This document shows, piece after piece, positions 30,575 to 32,870 of a stretch of DNA of 32,870 nucleotides. The DNA comes from a virus, in the IMG/VR virus record IMGVR_UViG_3300029787_000194, positions 1 through 32,870 of that record; one strand, written 5' to 3'. The first letter of the stretch is position 1, and each line of letters begins with the position of its first letter. Both the position numbers and the translations under genes were made by a program. Under the pieces are notes generated by a model, which worked only from the letters and a program-made list of their open reading frames with translations, ran no database searches and had not been told where the DNA came from.

Positions 30575-30639
30575 GAGCAATGACTAATTGAGCAATGCCC
30601 GCGAGGGCACCGCTATCATAACCCATGTGAGGCCAACTG

Positions 30640-31905
30640 ATGGAGTTGAATAAGATTGCTGAAATCTGCAAAGTTAAAACTGACGGTTGGGAACCAATCG
30701 TTTGGGACACTTTGGAGCGAAAGAAAGACCAAGTAGATCGAGATGGAAACATCAAGTCTCATGGCAAGCCGTACCCAAAGATCAGCAATGCGGTGAAGAT
30801 ATTATTGAATGACAGCCGGTGGGACGGAAGGATCCGGTACAACGAGTTTAAGAGTACGGTTGATGTTGATGAGGCAGAAATCATTGACGAAAACGAGACC
30901 GGAATGGCATTGTGGCTCGATCGTGTCTACGGTCTGGCAATGCCTACCAACAAAGTTGCAGAAGCGGTCCGATACGTTGCGCGAAGAAACACCTTTCATC
31001 CGGTCAGGGAGTATCTTGACAGTCTTCAATGGGACATGAAACCCCGGACAGGAAATCTCTTTGAGAAGTATTTTGGCGCGGGCGAGAACGACTTGTACCA
31101 AGAACTTGGAAAGCGATGGATGATCGGGATGGTTGCGCGGATCTTTGACCCTGGCTGTAAAAACGACTGCGTCGTAATTTTGTCTGGACCCCAAGGAATT
31201 ATGAAGAGCACGGCGCTCAAGACGATGGCGGTCAATGATGAGTGGTTCAGCGACTCTGCTCTCGACATGCGTTCAAAGGATGCGTATCAAGCATTGAGTG
31301 GAGGGATCTGGATTTACGAGTTGGCAGAGCTTGCCTCGATTCGACCCAGAGAGGCGGAGACGGTCAAAGCTTTCTTAAGCTCAAGGCAGGACAGATTCCG
31401 TCCGTCTTACGGTAGAAACATGGTCACCCGAAAGCGGCAGACCATATTTGCAGGAACAACGAACGAAGCCGAGTTTCTTTCGGACAACACCGGTAACCGT
31501 AGATGGCATGTCATTAAGTGCGGTTTGATAAACATTCCCAAGCTCCATGGCGATATTGATCAGCTATGGGCAGAAGCGGTCCACCAGTACAAGTCCAATG
31601 AGAGATGGTGGCTTGATGCGAACGCCTCATATGAGTTGGAGGAGTATCAGCAGCAGTTTCGTCAGCAGGATTCCTGGGAGCATGCGATTGCTCAATGGTT
31701 ATCCAGAAAGACTGGTCCGTTTACCGTCTGGGAAGTTTTGGAGAAGGCGATTGGCAAAGAAGCCCAGAACCATAGCAAGTCAGACTGCATGCGTGCTGCT
31801 GCGATACTTAGAAGTTTAGACTGTGAGAAGGGGGGTAGAACCCGGCTGGATGGCAAGCAAGTGTACCCATGGGTGAAGAAGGGGTACAAGAAACCATCAG
31901 ATTAA
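30640..31905 (+). CDS. VapE/VirE-like ATPase-helicase
   Basis: 421 residues. Walker A GPQGIMKST (183-191), Walker B IWIYELAEL (223-231), sensor FAGTTNE (270-276) and TGNRRWH (284-290) are the hallmarks of the virulence-associated E family of SF3-like ATPases. The N-terminal 120 residues are not an AEP primase domain, so the priming activity of larger relatives is absent. Role inferred: replicative helicase/initiation factor acting with the zinc-ribbon protein and host primase. ATG 30640 has GAGG upstream. Last gene of the rightward operon. Confidence 0.88.
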   Translation: MELNKIAEICKVKTDGWEPIVWDTLERKKDQVDRDGNIKSHGKPYPKISNAVKILLNDSRWDGRIRYNEFKSTVDVDEAEIIDENETGMALWLDRVYGLAMPTNKVAEAVRYVARRNTFHPVREYLDSLQWDMKPRTGNLFEKYFGAGENDLYQELGKRWMIGMVARIFDPGCKNDCVVILSGPQGIMKSTALKTMAVNDEWFSDSALDMRSKDAYQALSGGIWIYELAELASIRPREAETVKAFLSSRQDRFRPSYGRNMVTRKRQTIFAGTTNEAEFLSDNTGNRRWHVIKCGLINIPKLHGDIDQLWAEAVHQYKSNERWWLDANASYELEEYQQQFRQQDSWEHAIAQWLSRKTGPFTVWEVLEKAIGKEAQNHSKSDCMRAAAILRSLDCEKGGRTRLDGKQVYPWVKKGYKKPSD

Positions 31906-31995
31906 ATCCTGGGGCATGGGGATGTCACAGGCGCAGCTTGACCCAAAGCAGAGAACCATCGGTACAGCCTCGACCGACCAATTATGGGCAGGAGG
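31906..31995. other. Convergence point of the two operons
   Basis: The plus-strand genes end at 31905 and the minus-strand genes at 31996; between them only a weak 32-codon plus frame (31916-32014) is open and no clear terminator hairpin was found. Some factor-dependent termination or read-through collision is likely here. Confidence 0.5.
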
Positions 31996-32097
31996 TTACA
32001 TTTTTCCAGAGTAGAACATCCACCAGACCGTAACGATTAGAGCAAACAGTATTGATGCAACAATAAAGTCTGCTGCATCTTTTGGGTCATACTTCAT
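31996..32097 (-). CDS. 33-residue single-TM protein
   Basis: ATG 32097 overlaps the stop of the 118-residue gene (ATGA), and the frame reads MKYDPKDAADFIVASILFAL followed by IVTVWWMFYSGKM. That is a short polar N-terminus followed by one TM helix ending in Lys, typical of tiny holin/antiholin or accessory lysis proteins. The coupling and hydrophobic profile support it although it is very short. Last gene of the leftward operon. Confidence 0.7.
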   Translation of the reverse strand: MKYDPKDAADFIVASILFALIVTVWWMFYSGKM

Positions 32098-32450
32098 CCG
32101 TTGCGGCTTCCGGTGTTTCTAACAACACTGTCTAACTTTCGATCAAGATCTTCTATCTTCTTCGACATGTCGAGGTAGAGCTTGTCTCTCTCGTTATTGT
32201 ACCTTTCTACTACCTTATCGTACCGTCCACGCACGTCTTCGATCTTGTTCTGGCTCTTAATCTCCAACTCGTTGAGCTGGTTCTGCCAACCTTTGACCAT
32301 TACATCATGCCGCTCTTGATCTTCAGTGCGATGGCGCTCCATGCGCTGCTCTAACTGTTCTTGGTGCTTTTCCGATCGATGATAGATGTACGCGAGCAAC
32401 GGAAGAACGCCACCGGCCTCAATTGCAGTGCTAACAACGTCCCATTCCAT
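32094..32450 (-). CDS. TM plus coiled-coil protein, holin- or spanin-like
   Basis: 118 residues. Residues about 5-23 (VVSTAIEAGGVLPLLAYIYHR) form one TM segment, and the rest is a long, highly charged coiled coil (EQLEQRMERHRTEDQERHDV, then NKIEDVRGRYDKVVERYNNE). This layout fits two classes: BhlA/UviB-like holins and inner-membrane spanins (Rz-like). The small lipoprotein gene next to it favours a spanin pair. Two-base gap to the lipoprotein stop. Confidence 0.65.
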   Translation of the reverse strand: MEWDVVSTAIEAGGVLPLLAYIYHRSEKHQEQLEQRMERHRTEDQERHDVMVKGWQNQLNELEIKSQNKIEDVRGRYDKVVERYNNERDKLYLDMSKKIEDLDRKLDSVVRNTGSRNG

Positions 32451-32451
32451 A

Positions 32452-32616
32452 TTACTTCTCTACGACGGCCTCTGCCGTATCCTCTTCAAGATTTCCGTCA
32501 CAGTCGAGTTGCATGATCCGCTTTTCTAAACCATGCCAATCATCAGCAACAACCTGCATTGGTTCGGCACCCTGAACGCTACTACACCCTAAAAATGTAA
32601 GAATCAAAATTAGCAT
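32452..32616 (-). CDS. Small lipoprotein, outer-membrane spanin candidate
   Basis: 54 residues from ATG 32616, with GGAGG 5-9 bases upstream; the ATG at 32670 would overlap the preceding gene by 53 bases. MLILILTFLGC is a short signal peptide with a lipobox-like FLGC, so the Cys at residue 11 should be lipidated. The mature part (SSVQGAEPMQVVADDWHGLE...) is acidic and not proline-rich, unlike lambda Rz1. Located next to the TM/coiled-coil protein. Spanin assignment is by context and lipobox. Confidence 0.65.
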   Translation of the reverse strand: MLILILTFLGCSSVQGAEPMQVVADDWHGLEKRIMQLDCDGNLEEDTAEAVVEK

Positions 32617-32617
32617 G

Positions 32618-32851
32618 TCAGCCTCCGGGGGTTGTTCCTGTGCGCGGAAATGCGCGGTTAAGAATGTCATGGATTTCTTCTGCCGATTCCTTCATCTGTT
32701 CAACGTCCTGCTGAGTGACAGCTACTTGAACCTCCATTGATCGAATACGCGCATCCATGTCATCAATCTGCGTATTCAGCCATCCAAAAACAGCAGCAAT
32801 AGGAAGCGTAACCGCCCCGGCTCCAGCAGCAGCAGCGGTCTTGGCTTCCAT
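32618..32851 (-). CDS. Small membrane protein with coiled coil, holin-like
   Basis: 77 residues. KTAAAAGAGAVTLPIAAVFGWL is a TM segment near the N-terminus, then a helix with heptads (DMDARIRSMEVQVAVTQQDV) and a Pro/Thr-rich end. Strong ribosome site GAGGAGG before the ATG. One membrane helix plus a coiled coil recalls holins of class III or spanin partners. If the ends of the window are adjacent, it is directly downstream of the gene cut at base 1. Confidence 0.7.
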   Translation of the reverse strand: MEAKTAAAAGAGAVTLPIAAVFGWLNTQIDDMDARIRSMEVQVAVTQQDVEQMKESAEEIHDILNRAFPRTGTTPGG

Positions 32852-32870
32852 TACTCCTCCTCTAACTCGG

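Noticed and set aside
31916-32014. 32-codon plus-strand frame after the helicase gene
   Set aside because: No ribosome site, no recognisable product and it runs into the minus-strand genes; likely chance.

Overview
The window looks like the genome, or nearly all of it, of a strictly lytic-looking tailed phage of siphovirus type. Reasons: a complete head and tail gene set in canonical order (small terminase, large terminase, portal, scaffold, major capsid protein, connectors, tail tube, tail-assembly chaperone with a -1 frameshift extension, tape measure, tail tip and fibres), a small replication/recombination set, and no integrase, CRISPR, rRNA, tRNA or IS element. A small lipoprotein and TM/coiled-coil proteins of spanin/holin type suggest a Gram-negative host. 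An exact FNR-type box also points weakly to a proteobacterium. The host cannot be named from the sequence.

Layout. (1) Minus strand, 21450 down to 1: one long late operon. It runs from a very basic 84-residue protein, TerS, a second basic protein, TerL, portal, scaffold (overlapping portal by 119 nt) and major capsid protein (followed by a terminator), through connectors, tail tube, chaperone G/GT, tape measure, a 1116-residue tail protein with Asp-boxes, a hub-like protein, a fibre with three 48-residue repeats, other tail-tip proteins, a YkuD-like lysis enzyme candidate and small proteins. (2) 21451-22259: about 800 bp without genes, packed with direct and inverted repeats; it separates the two divergent transcription units. 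(3) Plus strand, 22260-25623: an accessory block of very small, translationally coupled genes (four single-TM micropeptides, zinc-binding proteins, a gp88-family protein), unusually dense in GATC, closed by a terminator. (4) 25690-26148: a second control region with palindromic 38-bp iterons, an AT-rich tract, an FNR-like box and a repeated TGGTGTTGTCTAT motif. (5) Plus strand, 26149-31905: replication and recombination genes (XRE regulator, RusA, Dam methylase, primase-type zinc ribbon protein, ERF annealase with an N-terminal zinc knuckle, SSB, VapE/VirE-like helicase). (6) Minus strand, 32851-31996: four more small lysis-type genes.

The minus-strand genes at both ends belong to the same kind of lysis cassette, a gene is cut at base 1, and the plus and minus operons converge at about 31.95 kb. 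The simplest reading is a circular or circularly permuted genome of about 32.9 kb opened inside the lysis cassette. It would have one divergent promoter region (about 21.5-22.2 kb) and one convergence point (about 31.9 kb).

How the genes fit together. The replication module has no DNA polymerase, so the phage should borrow the host replisome. The VapE-like ATPase, zinc-ribbon protein and SSB would act at the fork, and ERF plus RusA would give annealing and junction cleavage to make concatemers for TerS/TerL. The Dam-type methylase and the GATC-dense early block may be functionally linked. Nearly all genes overlap or abut by 1-4 nt (ATGA, TAATG, TGATG), so translational coupling is the rule; several start sites were chosen on that basis.
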